Source: Miscanthus floridulus (Eukaryota > Streptophyta > Magnoliopsida > Poales > Poaceae). Taken from it: 64,000 nt of DNA. The stretch covers positions 15,587,100-15,651,099 of the forward strand of contig NC_089581.1 of the NCBI RefSeq assembly GCF_019320115.1, written 5' to 3'. Each line of letters begins with the position of its first letter. Positions within the stretch are counted from its first letter, which is position 1. The position numbers were made by a program, and so were the translations under genes. The notes beneath the pieces are model-generated. The model searched no databases. It saw only the letters and a program-made list of their open reading frames with translations, and had not been told where the DNA came from. Below are positions 32,671 to 45,578 of the stretch, piece after piece.

Positions 32671-34991
32671 TGAAAGGTCCTTGTTTAGTTTTGGTAATTA
32701 AGTGACAACCTAGGTGGACTAATTGTGTTTATGTGAGATACACAGGTGATTAGTCCACAGGTACATGTGTGTGAGCAACATATGCCATGAAGGTGAAAAT
32801 GGCTTGGAAATGTTGCAAAGCTCACACATGTGATGATAAAGGAGCTTAAATGCACATGAGACATGACATTGAGTCATGTGATCAAGGTGGAGAAGATCAA
32901 GACAAGACTTAGCTTGATGGACCAGTTGCAAGCGTGAAGGGCAAGTCGAAGGCTTTGGAGTGATGGACCGCGTGGCGGTGAAGCTTGAGCAAGACTTGGC
33001 GCCGATGGACGATGGCAACGGTGAAGAGCAAGTAAAGTCAAGATCGATGAACCAATATGATCATGTGATGATATGAAGTGGATCATATCATTGTTGATCG
33101 TGTTGGTGCATGTGTTGCATCGACATTGGCGGAGATGGAATGGAATGCGCAAGGCAAAGGTATAACCTAGGGCATTTCATTTCACCGGTCATAGGTGTGT
33201 CGAGAAGTTTGTGACCGGGTTTAGGATAGATGGCCGTACTATCAAGAGGGGCAAACTTGTTTGCATATCGGTCATCTAGTGCCACTCGAGTGATCTAACT
33301 TTGCAGCGTCGCTAGGATCGAGTGGCGTGGCAAGTTGAGTGGCTAACATCCTTTGGGAAATGATTGTGAAAAGCTAACACACATACACATGGTGGTGTAC
33401 ACTTGGTGGTGTTGTACACTTTCGGGAAAATGGAATGCCTATTTTCTATTGCGCCGGATGCAAATTCTTGTGGTTGGCACATTGGAGCAAGGGTGAAGAA
33501 GTTAGAAGTGAAAACGAATTGATCACGAAGACGCTGGCGTCGGTCAACTGACCGGACGCTGGGTCTGAAAGCACCGGACACTGGCAGGCTACATCCGGTC
33601 AGGCTGACGTACGGTGACGCAGAAGCTGGAGTGTGACCGGACGCTGGGCTACGTCCGATCAAGTGTGACCGGACGTGTCCGGTCGAGGTCGGTACCTTAC
33701 TGGAAACGACCGGATGCTGGGGGTTCAGCGTCCGTTCAGTTGAAGTTGTTGCATCCGGTTAGGACAAGTGACTGTTGGAATCGGGACATGTGGCCGTCTG
33801 TGGACGATCGGACACTGAGGTCCAGCGTCCAGCCAACACGACCGGAGCGTCCGGTCGGCCCGATTTTTGCCCAGTGAAGGGGTAACGGCTAGTTTAGCCC
33901 TTGGGGCTATAAATAGAAGTGGCCTTCGGCCATGGCTGGTGTGGAGCACCTTGGGGGACTTTGTGTCCATGCTTGAGAGTGCTTAGGAGCCCTCTATCTC
34001 ACACATACTTGATAGCGATCATCCGATTGTGTGAGTGAGCGATTCTAGTGCGATTGCATCGTGAGGTTGCATCGAGTGGCACTTGGTGATCAAGTTGCAA
34101 GCCGGTGGTGCTTGTTACTCTTGGAGGTTGCCACCTCCTAGATGGCTTGGTGGTGGTCTCCATCGAAGCCCGCAAGAAGCTTGTGCGGCGCTCCGGAGAA
34201 GAGCTTGTGAGGGGCATTGTGCTCGCCCCGTGGGAGTCGCGAAGAGCAACTTTAGTAAAGCGTGTCATTGAGCTACCCTCACTCAAGGGGTAGGTTCTTG
34301 CGGCGCCCGGTGTGTGGGCTTAGCGGGTGATGCTAATTAGCCGCCGAACCACCAAGTGAGCGGTCGATACAACGGGGACTAGCGTGTTGGCAAACACGTG
34401 AACCTCGGGAGAAAAATCATCGTGTCAACATTGTTCTTCCCGTTGGTTTGCATCCTCGTTACACAAGCTTGCAATTACTTTCATATATATTGAGCTTGTG
34501 TTGTTGCTCTTGTAATTATATAGCTTGTGTAGCTTGCTAATTACCTTCTTGCTTATGTAGCATAGAAGTAGCTCCCTTGCGTGGCTAATTTGGTTTTAGT
34601 AACCTTATTAGTCACATTGCTTAGTTTGTGTAGCTAAGTTTTTACGCTCTCTAATTAGGCATTGGTTGCCTTTTTATTGAGCATTGCTAGTGAGCTTAGT
34701 TAGATTTGTGCTTTTGCTTACTAGCACGTGTAGGAGCTCCCTTGTTGCTTAAAGTACTAGTGGCATAGGTTTGTGTAACCTTGCTCCCATAATTGGTTAG
34801 GTGAGCTCTAGCTAGCCCGGCACCTTTGTTGCTTGATTAGTATCTTTGGAAGGTGCTAGAGAACATAGATAGAGGGGTGTAGTCTCGGCTAGACCGATAG
34901 TTATAATTCCGCACTTGTTTCGGTTAGCCGACGTGATTAATTTTAGAAAAGACTATTCACCCCCCCTCTAGTCCGCCATCTCGACCCTTCA
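32671..34991 (+). mobile_element. Solo LTR, SIRE-like Copia type, 2321 bp
   Basis: Begins TGAAAGGTCC and ends GACCCTTCA. The target duplication GACCC is at 32666-32670 and 34992-34996. TATAAATA is at 33908-33915. Upstream of it (33540-33860) are about ten direct and inverted copies of GACCGGACGC/GTCCGGTC. No internal sequence or second LTR is present, so it formed by recombination between the LTRs of a full element. Confidence 0.88.
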
Positions 34992-35230
34992 GACCCCTAC
35001 ACCTCTGATGATCAAGGACGCTACGCTTCATGACGCACTTACATTTCTTTTCAGAAATACAAGTAGGCACACTTCCTAGGATGGAAATCTTTTTCTTTCT
35101 TCTTAAGAGCACCATACATTCTTCGGACAACCTACTTCTCCGGCGACAACGGTGGTCGGAGATGTCAAGAACTCAAGCCTCACTGTTTGAAGAATGTTAA
35201 AATGGCGTGTCACATCAGAATACATGGCGC

Positions 35231-36482
35231 TCAAATGGTATGGTTGACTCTAAAATCAATGTGCATGTCTCCTACAAATATTCTATACTTGTGTGCACAA
35301 ATTTAGGGGGAGGTTACTCTACAAGTTGGATGCTTTGAGACTAACACCTTTTCAAGATTATCATGTGTGTAGTAGTCTCATTGCAAGGAAAATGGAGTCC
35401 CCAGAGTTAAGCATCATACTTTATGGGGGATACACCCCCGGGTACCACAAGATGGTACATGGGCCGCACCATCCGAGGTGGCCCAGCCCGTAAGATCAAG
35501 GCGTGCATAGCAATATTATAAGTTGTACCAGATATTGTAATTGTACCAAATTGGATACTTTAGTTGTAACCTTGTCCCTTTGGAGTATATAAGGAGGGGC
35601 AAGGGTCCCCCTAGAGGACAGATCATCTAGATCATATAGATCATAACAGATCTCACCTCAATCAATATAGAATAATGAGACATAGGACGTAGGTATTACG
35701 CCAACACGGCGGCCGAACCTGTATAAATCTTGTGTCTTGTGCCTCTGTAACCATCTGGTTCCTGATTACACACACCGTCTACCGATAATCTACCACCACG
35801 AGCACCCCCCTCGGTGGACTGCCGACCATATTTTGTCGACAGTGGCGTGCTAGGTAGGGGTCCCCTTTAGGGGTTATCCCCTTTAGGGGTTGTGCATGCT
35901 GATCTTTCAGCGAGCCAGATGGCGATTTTCTTCATCAACATCATCCACGACGACTGCTTCCCGAAGTAGACGTCCGTCAACAACAATTTCCATGACAACT
36001 CGGTGATATCTTCGCGTGTGACATCTTCGTGATGGAATCAATCTACTACTGTGACATCTTGGCGATGGACAATCTACGACATCCTTCAACAACGACCCAC
36101 GATGACCTACAGCGGGGCTCGTTGTGCTTCCTGCGTCTACCGCACAGGCAGATCAGATCGGCATGTACCAACTCAAGAAGCGGCATACAACTCCCCGACC
36201 TCGCTAGCACCACATATGTCAAGGAAGGTCTCAGCCCATCACGGCAACACCACCTGATGGATTTTTGGGCAACGCCGTGTCGTCGAGATGCAAGCAAGGA
36301 AGATGTGGATTTGCATGTACACGTACAAACCAGAAGCCCGTACAATCTACATGCCCATGCAAGGAGCGATGCATATTCATGTGATCTAAAAGCTAAGTCA
36401 TGATTTTTCTTTTGGGTAAATATTTTTATGTATCTCTGGATATATGTACACTTGCCTTTTATTGCTAACAGCAGTGATGCAA
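35231..36482. repeat. 1252-bp direct repeat, copy 2 (filler at a broken 3' LTR)
   Basis: A near-identical copy of 30005-31256. It abuts internal sequence (ATGGCGC) on the left and the LTR tail (CCATCTGG) on the right. The right junction shares AA plus CAT with both partners, consistent with microhomology-guided annealing. Confidence 0.9.
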
Positions 36483-37306
36483 CCATCTGGTTCCTGATTA
36501 CACGCACCGTCTACCGATAATCTACCACCACGGGCACCCCCCTCGGTGGACTGCCGACCATATTTCATCGACATATTTCAAATATCCACCACCTATTGCA
36601 AGTGGTATTAATCAAATTGGTTTCCACATGTGGTATCTTTAAACCGATATCATCATGTTGATTTCACTTTGGTATTTATATGCTTTTTCCATGCATTATA
36701 TAGATTAAACTCCTTTGAGCAATAATTTGCCAATTATGCATAAACTACATTCTCCATCATATGTATGCTTATATTTTGGGGGAGCTTAGTCTATGTAATG
36801 TGAGAGTCCAAATTTTGTGACCTATTCCACTCCACATACAAAGGATCACAAAGTTTGACCCTCCCTTGTGCTACTTAAGTCTTACTTTTCGGTGTTTGAT
36901 TCCAAAGGGGGAGAATTTAGAGGACCAAAAGCAAGAATTAATTTGTAGGACCAAAAACTAGATCATAGTAATTTTCAAGTGGTAATGGTCCGAGAAAAAG
37001 AGGATAGTGGATTATAGATTAGTCTATGTAATGGGGAGAACTTGTAGGAAGCAAGGCTTAAATCCATAATGCCACATGGGGACATTTGCAAGGGCAAGTT
37101 TTCAATGATGTTTACATGTGATACCTTTTAGCTTTACAATTGGTATCTTCAATTGGTATCTTTTAGTCTTACAAGTGGTATCTTTTTAACATCATATAAC
37201 CTTGCCCTTTGCATTGAATCCTACCAAGTAGATAGTTTTTAAATTCCAAATTATTACTATTTGCTTGCTTTGGTCGTGTTGTCATCAATCACCAAAAGGG
37301 GGAGAT

Positions 37307-38794
37307 TGTAAGGAAAATGGACTCTAGGCCAATTTACTTTGTATTTTGGTGTTTGATGACTAACACAACTAAATTAAACTAATGAATTTGCAAGTGATTG
37401 TTTTGTAGTCCAATAGGGTGCAAGACGTGACTTGGACGAAGGTGATATGATGATCTGATGATCAACACTATAAGCAAGACCCTAGAAGCACAAGAGAAGA
37501 CCCAAAATATTAAGCAAAGTCTAAGCACGAAGATTGGAACCAAGCCGGACGCAAGATCGCAAAGAAACAAGCTCACAGTGGTGACCGGACGCAACACTTA
37601 CAGCGACCGGATGCTTTGATCAAGAGGTTTGGCAACAGTAGGCGTCAGCAGCAGCGACCGGACGCTGAGTACTGAAAGTGACCAGACGCACCAATGGCAC
37701 TCTTCATCATCCTAGCAACACACTCAGTACTGACCAGACGCTGGTGGCAAATCGACCGGACATAAGAACTCCAACGTTCGATCGAGTACAGAGATATTCT
37801 AGAGCGGTGAAGTTGTGACTAGACGCGTCCGGTGGCATGTGATCGAACGCCATTAGCATCTGATCAGTTGATCGCATGCTCAACGGTCGAGACAACCGGA
37901 CGTGTCCGGTCAGGACGACAGAAGCGTCCGATCAATAGCAGAAAAGCAGGATTTCATCCCCAATGGCTACTTTCTCAGTGGGGCTTATAAATTGACCCCC
38001 CAACCAGCCATTTGAATAGTGTGGAGCTAAGGAAACATACCAAGGGTGTTGAGTTGTTGACACACCATTTTAGTGATCTCCACTTGCATAGTGCTTAGTG
38101 ATTCATTAGGTGATTAGCGTAGGTGCTTTGCGAAGTGCTTAGGTTGATTAGACCACCGCTTATGCGCTTGCTCTAGGTTTAGGCCTAGTGTTTAGTGAGG
38201 TTTGCATATGTCTTACCACTCGGTGCTTGCGCGCACCATTGTTGTACATCAGAGGGGCTTGTAGTCTTGCGAGATCACACCAACCGTGTTTGTGGTGTGG
38301 CCGCCACCGTGTACCAGAGGGAACAAGGCCCGTGACGTTTCGGCCAAAAGCTTGATAGTGAAGACGGTGGGGAGCATCTGGGAGAGGCTTGCCAGAAGGC
38401 ACGTCAGAGACCCACTTGTGCATGGGGAAGGCATGAGGCTATCCACGGAGATACCTGACCGGGAGCTTGGCCCTTGCGAGGGATTCCTTGCGAGAGGCTC
38501 TAACGAGGACTAAGGGGAAGCTTGGCGCTTCTCGATACCTCAATAAAAATACCGAAGTCATCGACGGGAGTTTGCATATCTCTACCTTACTCTTTAGCTT
38601 CTGCTTTTACATTGTTTGCATAACTCCTTTTGCGGTAGAGATAGCAACACACTAGTGAAACCGTAGTTGCACATTTAGATAGTTTATCTTTTGCATAGGT
38701 TTTGCTTAGGTTAGAAAAAGAAGTCATAGTTTAGAGTTAGAATTTTAAGTTGCCTAATTCACCCCCCTCCTCTTAGGCATCACGGTCCCCTACA
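37307..38794 (+). repeat. 3' LTR of the Copia element
   Basis: 1488 bp, longer than the 5' copy through small insertions. One of these, near 37533, adds a segment containing GAACCAAGCCGGACGC. GACCGGACGC-like words recur at 37565-37930. Confidence 0.9.
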
Positions 38795-38799
38795 CACAT

Positions 38800-40803
38800 A
38801 ACATCAACTTCATCTTGTTCAATGTGCCTAAGGCTAGAGAAGAATAAGTAAAGTTTTGGTTCTGTTGGTGTTCTCTTACCAACAGAGCCCATACAGTTGA
38901 TCTCTACCTTATTTTATGAGCATGATACACTTCAAGCAAAGTGTGGGGGAAGACATTCAATTCCCCAAATTTCTATAAGTGAAGGTCCTAAATCTGTCAA
39001 ACCAAACTCAAAACTCACAACCAAGATAGGTTTGGCGGAAGAAGGTGACATCACCATTAGAGGCGTCATCACAAGAATCTTCGTCTTCAGAACAAACCGA
39101 GGTACTTGATCAATGAACTTCACAAGGAGAAGTCCAGATCGAAGGACTTACAACACCAAACCCTCACTAAAAGAGCTAGTTTGGAGGAGAAGCACTCCCG
39201 TGTATCCAGGTAAGTATTCATTCCCCTTTTTTATCTTAATTTTAGTTTCTTTTCAATAGTTAAAAAATTGATAAATGAAACAAAATAAAAAGTTATCTTT
39301 ATAATAAATATATATATATAGCTATAGTAATAATGTGTGATCTAGTAAAATTGAAAACAAAATAAAAGGTGTGTTTAATTTATTTTTAAGAGCTGAATAA
39401 AATAAAGAGGACCCAGAATAAACTCTTAATTGGAAGTGATAAATAGTTGCTCTGTTGTAATTCTTTTCAAGTACCTAGTTTTCATCCTCGAATTCTCCTA
39501 AGTTTTAGATACGACTGATTTGATATAAAGATTTACTCTAAACTTGAAATCTGTGGGTAGCGAATGCTTGATCTAAGTCTAGGTAATTGACGGATATGAT
39601 ATGAGAAGGTCTAAGCTGTTGTTTATCTTGTTTCAAGTGACACTAAAGTTCTAGAGATTTATCTTTCAAAAAACACAAAAATACTACATGATGAGTTCAT
39701 GTATGACAAAGTTTGAATTCCTACTAGAGCCATACATATTATTTAGGCTAGGAAAACTTCAACATATATGCTATTTGCTTTTGTATTGAGTGTTGTCAAG
39801 TTTTGTTGGCCCTTATGAGAGGGTTTGCCATGCTCTTAAAATCAAGATCACGTACACACCACACATACCTGCTACTCCTATACTAGGAGTACGCAAAACA
39901 TACCTTCCATCTAGATCCAGCAAAAAAATGTTTTACTCCTACACTGGGAGTGAACACAAAACATGCTTGATAGGTTTTTCATCCACCAAATAAATGCTCT
40001 AAGTTCTTATTACTATCTCTCAAAGTTTTGTTGCAGAAAAGAGACATGGGCTATGCAAAAGTTATTCATAAAAAAAGAGAAGAAAAAAGAGATGAGAAAA
40101 AATGGACAAGTGTCTAAGATATTATAAACAATGGGTACTCAGATTCCCGCCTGAAAAAAAGAGAAAAGATGAATAAGATAGCCCCTGTTCTCTAGTAAAT
40201 GTTTCTAAGTTTCAAAAGAGAGATAAGTTTTCAAGTAGCATAGTAAAATTAGGTTAGCCACCATATATCCACACACATGCACATCTTGATTTGATTGTAG
40301 GACTCAACACTCTTTGGATCCATTGTTTGACTTTACAACATATGCATTGCAAATATGCTCTAGCTTTCTTCCTACCTATGAACTCCACATAAGCCCTAGT
40401 GGTAGGTAGAGAAAAGGCATAACATCTTACTGCCTTGGTGAGTATTCGCAAATACCACATATATTGGTATACTTGAGAGTGTCATACAATGGAATCTCTA
40501 AGTTTTATTTTAAAAACTTATAAAAACTCTGGAACAATGGTAGAACAAAGAACTTGAGACATAGTGCTTAACTTGATCGATTTGTCTTTCTATTGCTCAA
40601 GACCCAAGTGAAGACTAAGAAGCCCCATGATCAAAGGCAATATGGGTAAGTTTGAAAGTCAGATCAGTTTATTCTAATCCCGAGGAGAATTTTTGATTGA
40701 ACGCATATGTACTTTTGAGACATGAAAACATTATAGCAACTCCTGATCCATAGCTAAGTTTAGCTTTGCTCAGAGACCGGCAAAGGTTAAGCTTGGGGGA
40801 AAT
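38800..40803 (+). other. 3' internal region of the Athila-like element; no gene seen
   Basis: Non-coding AT-rich sequence. A G-rich stretch AAAGTGTGGGGGAAG lies near 38939 and the polypurine tract GCTTGGGGGAAA near 40790. No env-like or pol frame is supported. Confidence 0.5.
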
Positions 40804-43800
40804 TGTTGATGGTCACTAACATCAATTATAAATCGTCAACATAACCTGCATTTATACTTAATTCCATCACCAAACATAGGTATAGGGGTTTAAACTAATA
40901 AATTCCATGAGTTTTGGTGAATCTATGTTTTCAACAGGGTTTATCCAGAAAACCGCCAAGGGAGACCTATTCGTCAAATGAAATCTCGTAATTCCGTAGC
41001 ATAACTGACGTGAGAAGACTCTAGAAGATTCTAGGAGGCTCTCCACCAAAGCGAAGCCTGAGACACTGCATGCAGGTCGTCCGACCCCTAGGGTCCACCA
41101 GTCAGTCCCTCATTGCTAAGTCGGTTCCCCACCGCCTCCTAGGTTGCATCTATGTCGTTCTTTAAGTCAGTTTGATCCAAGGGCTCACGATGGACGCTCT
41201 AGCCTATTTAAATAGCCCAGTACCCCCCTCCCTGAGTAGATCCCTGAAACCCTAATTCATATCATGAGGATCAGAGCCAGCTATCAAGAGAAGATTAGTC
41301 CTCCATAGGATCTAGTCTTATAAATAGAAATAGTGAGATAGAGAGTGGGGGAAGAGTTTGGAGGAGGTGTCGGCCTGTTGGTGCTCTCTCTACAGCTTGC
41401 ACCTTGGCAGATTCAAGTTCTATCTGAGCTTGCTTCTGAGATTTCTCTGGTAATCAACTTCTGTTTCAAGTAAGCATCTTGTTTATATTGTTTGCGACTC
41501 TTTTGAGTGCTTTATTCTCTACATAGGGGGAGTAAAGTATTAATCGTAAGTATAAGCGTGATGCTTAGAATTGGGTTAATCGTGGATGCACCCTACATTT
41601 CGAAAGGTGGTAGATTGCGTCAGTGATATAAGTTCTATATAGCCTATCCTATATAGCTTCGTTGATCCTTTGTAGTCCACCTCCCGTCTATAGGCGCACG
41701 TAGGACGCGTGTGGCAGAACCGCCTAATCTAATGCCTCACAGGAATGCTTGTTTTCCATTAGACACTAAGCACTCGAGGGAGAACACTAAATTACTCGGT
41801 TCTGTCGGGCACACCCTAGGGGAGAACCCGAAAATCCACATTTTTGCCATCAAGATCACAAATAAGAGAACAAAGCTTACATCATTCTTAACCATTTCAT
41901 ACATCCCTAGTACAACATCAGAGTATAATAGTTATTGTATAACAGCAGAATGTAATCATATTATCAGAGTTATAAATAATTTAATGTACAACGGAATTTA
42001 AACATGTGATCATAATTATAGCGGAAATAAACATCTATTAATGATATGATGAAGTATTGATATATAAACTACTACAATAGATTATGAAACTTTCATTTAT
42101 AAAAACATTTGGTGAGAGTTATAAATAAAAACTATGATCGCGACGTAAAGGAATCCTCGCTGAGCCCACCAAGAGGAATCCACACACAAGGGTCAGCTCT
42201 AGCATCAACCTGTCACCTGCAACAGGGGAATAAAACCCTGAGTACTCAATTGTACTCAGCAAGACTTACCCGACAGGAGAAAAGAAAAGACTCCAAGGAT
42301 ATGCAAGGCTATCTGGCTTGTGGGTTGTATTTGCAGGAAGCATTACTAAGCGTGCGTCCTTATATTCGATTTTTATTAAAAGCCGCATTGGTTCATTAAC
42401 TAACCATTCTATGTAAGCACCTGTGCTACTTTCAAGCAGGTGGTAAGCAATCAGATTTCCTTTTCCATCTTTCATCTTTCATCTTCAGTTCTTACTACGA
42501 TGCTAAACCGCAGACAAGCCGTACTGGATAGCCCGTCGATTCACGAATCAATGTCCCCAGCTGGGTACCCCAAAAACACACGCCCCGCTTGTACCCCAGG
42601 CACAAACAGGACCAACCCATCACTCTCCTGTCCCGGGTGTCCAGGTCCCCATCCAAACTGGGACTCCAAGCCCCCGCCCCTGAGTCCCGGACTCAGTGCG
42701 GTGCAAGGACCTCCTCCACCAAAACAAACCCTAACAGTCGGTCCGGAAAGAGCTAGATCCGCGACAAGAGAGCAACAAGTCTTCCAAGCGCCCATACATA
42801 AGTATGTGCTCGGGATAATAAGTCTGTGACCTATCTAGAGTCATATGCAACGATCGGTCCTTAACTGACCAGACAGGGAAAAATGGTGTAACCAAGCTAT
42901 GACCCGCCTCCGCGGCGACACAACTTCTTACACCCACCAATACCCAAACCATATCCCTGCCCGGTCACCATTTTCCTTTCCACCATTTTGATATTTTCCA
43001 AGTGATAGTAATCCAATAATATATTTCCTATCTCTCGCGAGTGACAGGCAATCACTCGACTTCTACCGGAGTCCTGTAGCATAGCATTCTACACGATTCC
43101 TGTCATACTAGTAAGACTCATAGGAATAAAGATATATATGCAAGTGGGTTTCATTCAACTCCTTAAACTTAATGCACAAATATAATTTAAACTGCAGAAA
43201 AGTAGAGGTTATGCACCGGGGCTTGCATGGGTAAAATATAACCAAAAGTTAGCATTCCATCTTCGTGATATGATCACCATAGCATCATCTTTCAGCTACT
43301 CCAGTTGATCCCACGATCCACCATCGTTCCTATTATGATATGTATTGATGCAAATGCATAGGTGTAAACAATCAACGACAGCCGAAATTCTTAGAAATCC
43401 AATCACGCTTCCAAAAGTACCATTTCTCCAGCAACTCCCGATGACTCCACAATCCATCGACGTCCCTCCGTCGGCGTCGAACTCGCGGTACTCGGCAAAC
43501 AGACACAATTAAATATTCACATAAATTCAACTGCGTTCCAAAAATTATGAAACTTTATGGATAGGTGGGGTTCGATTTTAGATGAATTTAGGAAGAAGTG
43601 ATGGAATCGGAGTTAGCATAGTGAAGATATTAATTGTGCAAGGTGGCCGCTAATTAATCACGAGGAGAGAAAATGAAACGTGATTAGTGGCCATGAGCTG
43701 CCGCTGGTTATTAGAAAGGGAAAAGGAATAAAGAAATTGGAGTGGATTAATGGCTCATGACTCTTGACTTTATGTGTATAGGAGCTGAGTTGGTTCTCGG

Positions 43801-45573
43801 CTTTGCTACTAGCACATGGCATAGGACAAGCTGCTGCTGTGGACTTAAATAAAGAGCAGAGTGGGTATACGGCTAGAATTCTTCGAGAGAGACATAGAGA
43901 GCACCGGGCGTTTGTGCTACTCAGCTCGTCCACCATGGACAGCTGCTGGACTTTCGCCTGATGGCGATTCTAGCCATGACTTCCAAATCTAAGGGCATAG
44001 GGAGGTAGAAGGGAGGTAGGGGATGTATGGGGACTATCTACCTTGGTCAATTGCAGCTCGAGGAAGGAGATCAACAGAGCGCAGCCTTCCCAGGCAAGAA
44101 CAGAGAAACTCGATTTAGAGAGTAAGATGGTGAGCGGCGGAGTGGGATGTCTCGGCAGGCTTGGCGTGTCCTTTATAGGCAGGAGATGCGAGGCTGGAGG
44201 TGGAGCTGGCATTTGGCTAGCTAGTCATGTGAATTGGATTTCACGTGATGAACTTGGAGTGGGTCTTTGGTCATGAGTGCATTCATTCAAATGATAGACT
44301 TTGAGTGGTCTTTGGACTTGACGAGTACATCAAAACTAGAGTGTGCTTTGGGCTAAACGTGCTTGGTGGTGGGGTGCTGATTCATTCATGCAGGTCAAGG
44401 AATTAATGGGGGAGGAGACCACAGGTCAAAAAAACATTAGAGAATGAGAAGATCAATTGCAGATTAGCTACCTCAGCTGATTATTGCAGCTCGGGAGAAA
44501 TCGATAGACGCAATTTTCATGGGCAAACAGAGAAACTTGATTTGAGAGAAGCAAGTGAGCAGCGGAGCGAAACGGCTCGGCGTATCCTTTTAAAGGCAGG
44601 CGACGCGAAGGCGCGACAGCGATGCGTCGTAAGGTTAGCGGCTAACTAGCTTGCTGAAAGGTAATAAACGCGGCTGCGCACGACTGTGATGCTTCGGATG
44701 AACAGTGTTCCATGGTGCTACAGTACTCTTCCGCGAACTACAGTGTTTCTGCGTGACCTACTCTGTAAGGCTCTGAGGACAGTGCTGACTCTGTGATACA
44801 GTGATTTCTTTGGTGCTACAGTTCCCGACGTGCCAGACGATGCTGGACGCAGTGAACCGTGTTGGATTCCAGGCGAGTATGGTGCACGCCGAAAAAATAA
44901 ATGAAGCTGCTGCGCTCTCTTTCTCGTCAATTCGTGTTTAACAAAATAAACCCGTGAGTTTATATATATCGTTCTATTTATTAATGGATTTTATTTTATT
45001 TATAAAAGTTGATTTTCATGCTTAATCTAACCGAACAAAACATTCTCTAGAATCGTCGTCGGACATTCCTGAATATTTCTACGTACTGCGTAATTTATCT
45101 TGAGCGTTTATTTGAGTCCACGAAACTAAGTCACACGGGATTCACTTGTCGCAGCAAGTACGTTTTAAATTAAAAACCCGAGAAATTCGTTTCGGAAATT
45201 TTTCTTAGGCCTAAATCGCGGTGCTAAATAAACTCGTAACACCAGGGGTGTTACAACGCGGTTGCGAAGGAAAGCATCCTCTGCTGATATCTTTCCCTAG
45301 TAATATCCTCAGTTGGATAGTAGAAGACATCAGCTTACCCAAGTCAGAACTAGAGAACTTTAGTTATCCTCTCTACGCTCCTATTTATCCTTTGCCTTAT
45401 TGCTATTTCTAGTTAAGTTAAACCTTAACATAGTAGCTATCCCTTGTTAAGTTAGACTGTAGTTAGTTTCACATGTTTCCCTGTGGATATGATACTTGAA
45501 ATACTTCTGGATGAAAGCTACAGCAGTATCCGTGCACTTACAGATTTATCTGTGTACGTTAAATATACCGATA
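40804..45573 (+). repeat. 3' LTR of the Athila-like element, split by a solo LTR
   Basis: 40804-41709 and 45261-45573 together match the 5' LTR. The break at GACGCG|GTTGC is filled by the Del/Tekay solo LTR. Confidence 0.85.
41710..45255 (-). mobile_element. Solo LTR, Del/Tekay chromovirus type, 3546 bp
   Basis: On the reverse strand it starts TGTAACACCCCTGGTGTTAC and ends GGCGGTTCTGCCACA. The target duplication ACGCG is at 41705-41709 and 45256-45260. The very long LTR and the TGTAACACCCC start are typical of grass Del/Tekay elements. No internal region is present, so it is a solo LTR. Confidence 0.85.
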
Positions 45574-45578
45574 GATGG

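Larger units (their letters stand above)
30198..36573 (+). mobile_element. Small-LTR non-coding retrotransposon nested in the Copia element, rearranged at its 3' end
   Basis: A 418-bp LTR (30198-30615, TGGGGGATAC to GTCGACA, with TATATAA near 30360) is followed by GTGGCGTGCTAGGTAGGGG, the primer-site style of many grass Gypsy-type non-autonomous elements. The interior has no recognisable protein but has 39-bp tandem repeats (31365-31490) and 68-bp tandem repeats (32165-32390). The true 3' LTR survives only as its last 93 bp at 36481-36573. Its missing part is replaced by a copy of the left junction (35231-36482). A solo LTR was inserted at 32671. Confidence 0.7.
25921..38794 (+). mobile_element. 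SIRE/Maximus-type Copia element with gag but no pol (non-autonomous)
   Basis: LTRs TGTAAGG...CCCTACA lie at 25921-27351 and 37307-38794. The target duplication CACAT is at 25916-25920 and 38795-38799. TGGTATCAGAGC at 27354, the initiator-Met tRNA primer site, identifies Copia, and AAAGGGGGAGAT precedes the 3' LTR. The internal part carries a SIRE-like gag (27431-29567) and no protease, integrase or RT. LTR divergence is several percent, so it is old. It was later hit by another LTR element at 30198. Confidence 0.92.
24062..45573 (+). mobile_element. Old Athila-like LTR retrotransposon without pol, expanded by nested insertions
   Basis: LTR copies begin at 24062 (CGTTGACGG) and 40804 (TGTTGATGG) and end TACCAACA and TACCGATA. 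The target duplication is GACGG at 24057-24061 and GATGG at 45574-45578, one transition apart. ACGCCATTGCCGAGGAA follows the 5' LTR, in the style of the GCCGTTGCCGGGGA primer site of Athila/Tat-like elements. A purine tract GCTTGGGGGAAA precedes the 3' LTR. Only a gag N-terminus remains; no protease, RT or integrase is seen. The LTRs differ by about 8 percent over the first 120 bp, so it is much older than the Tat element. It hosts the Copia element at 25921-38794 and a solo LTR at 41710-45255. Confidence 0.88.

Noticed and set aside
38897..39109. Possible env-like or extra gene in the 3' part of the Athila-like element
   Set aside because: The frame is short, has no signal peptide or membrane segment, and matches no family I recognise.
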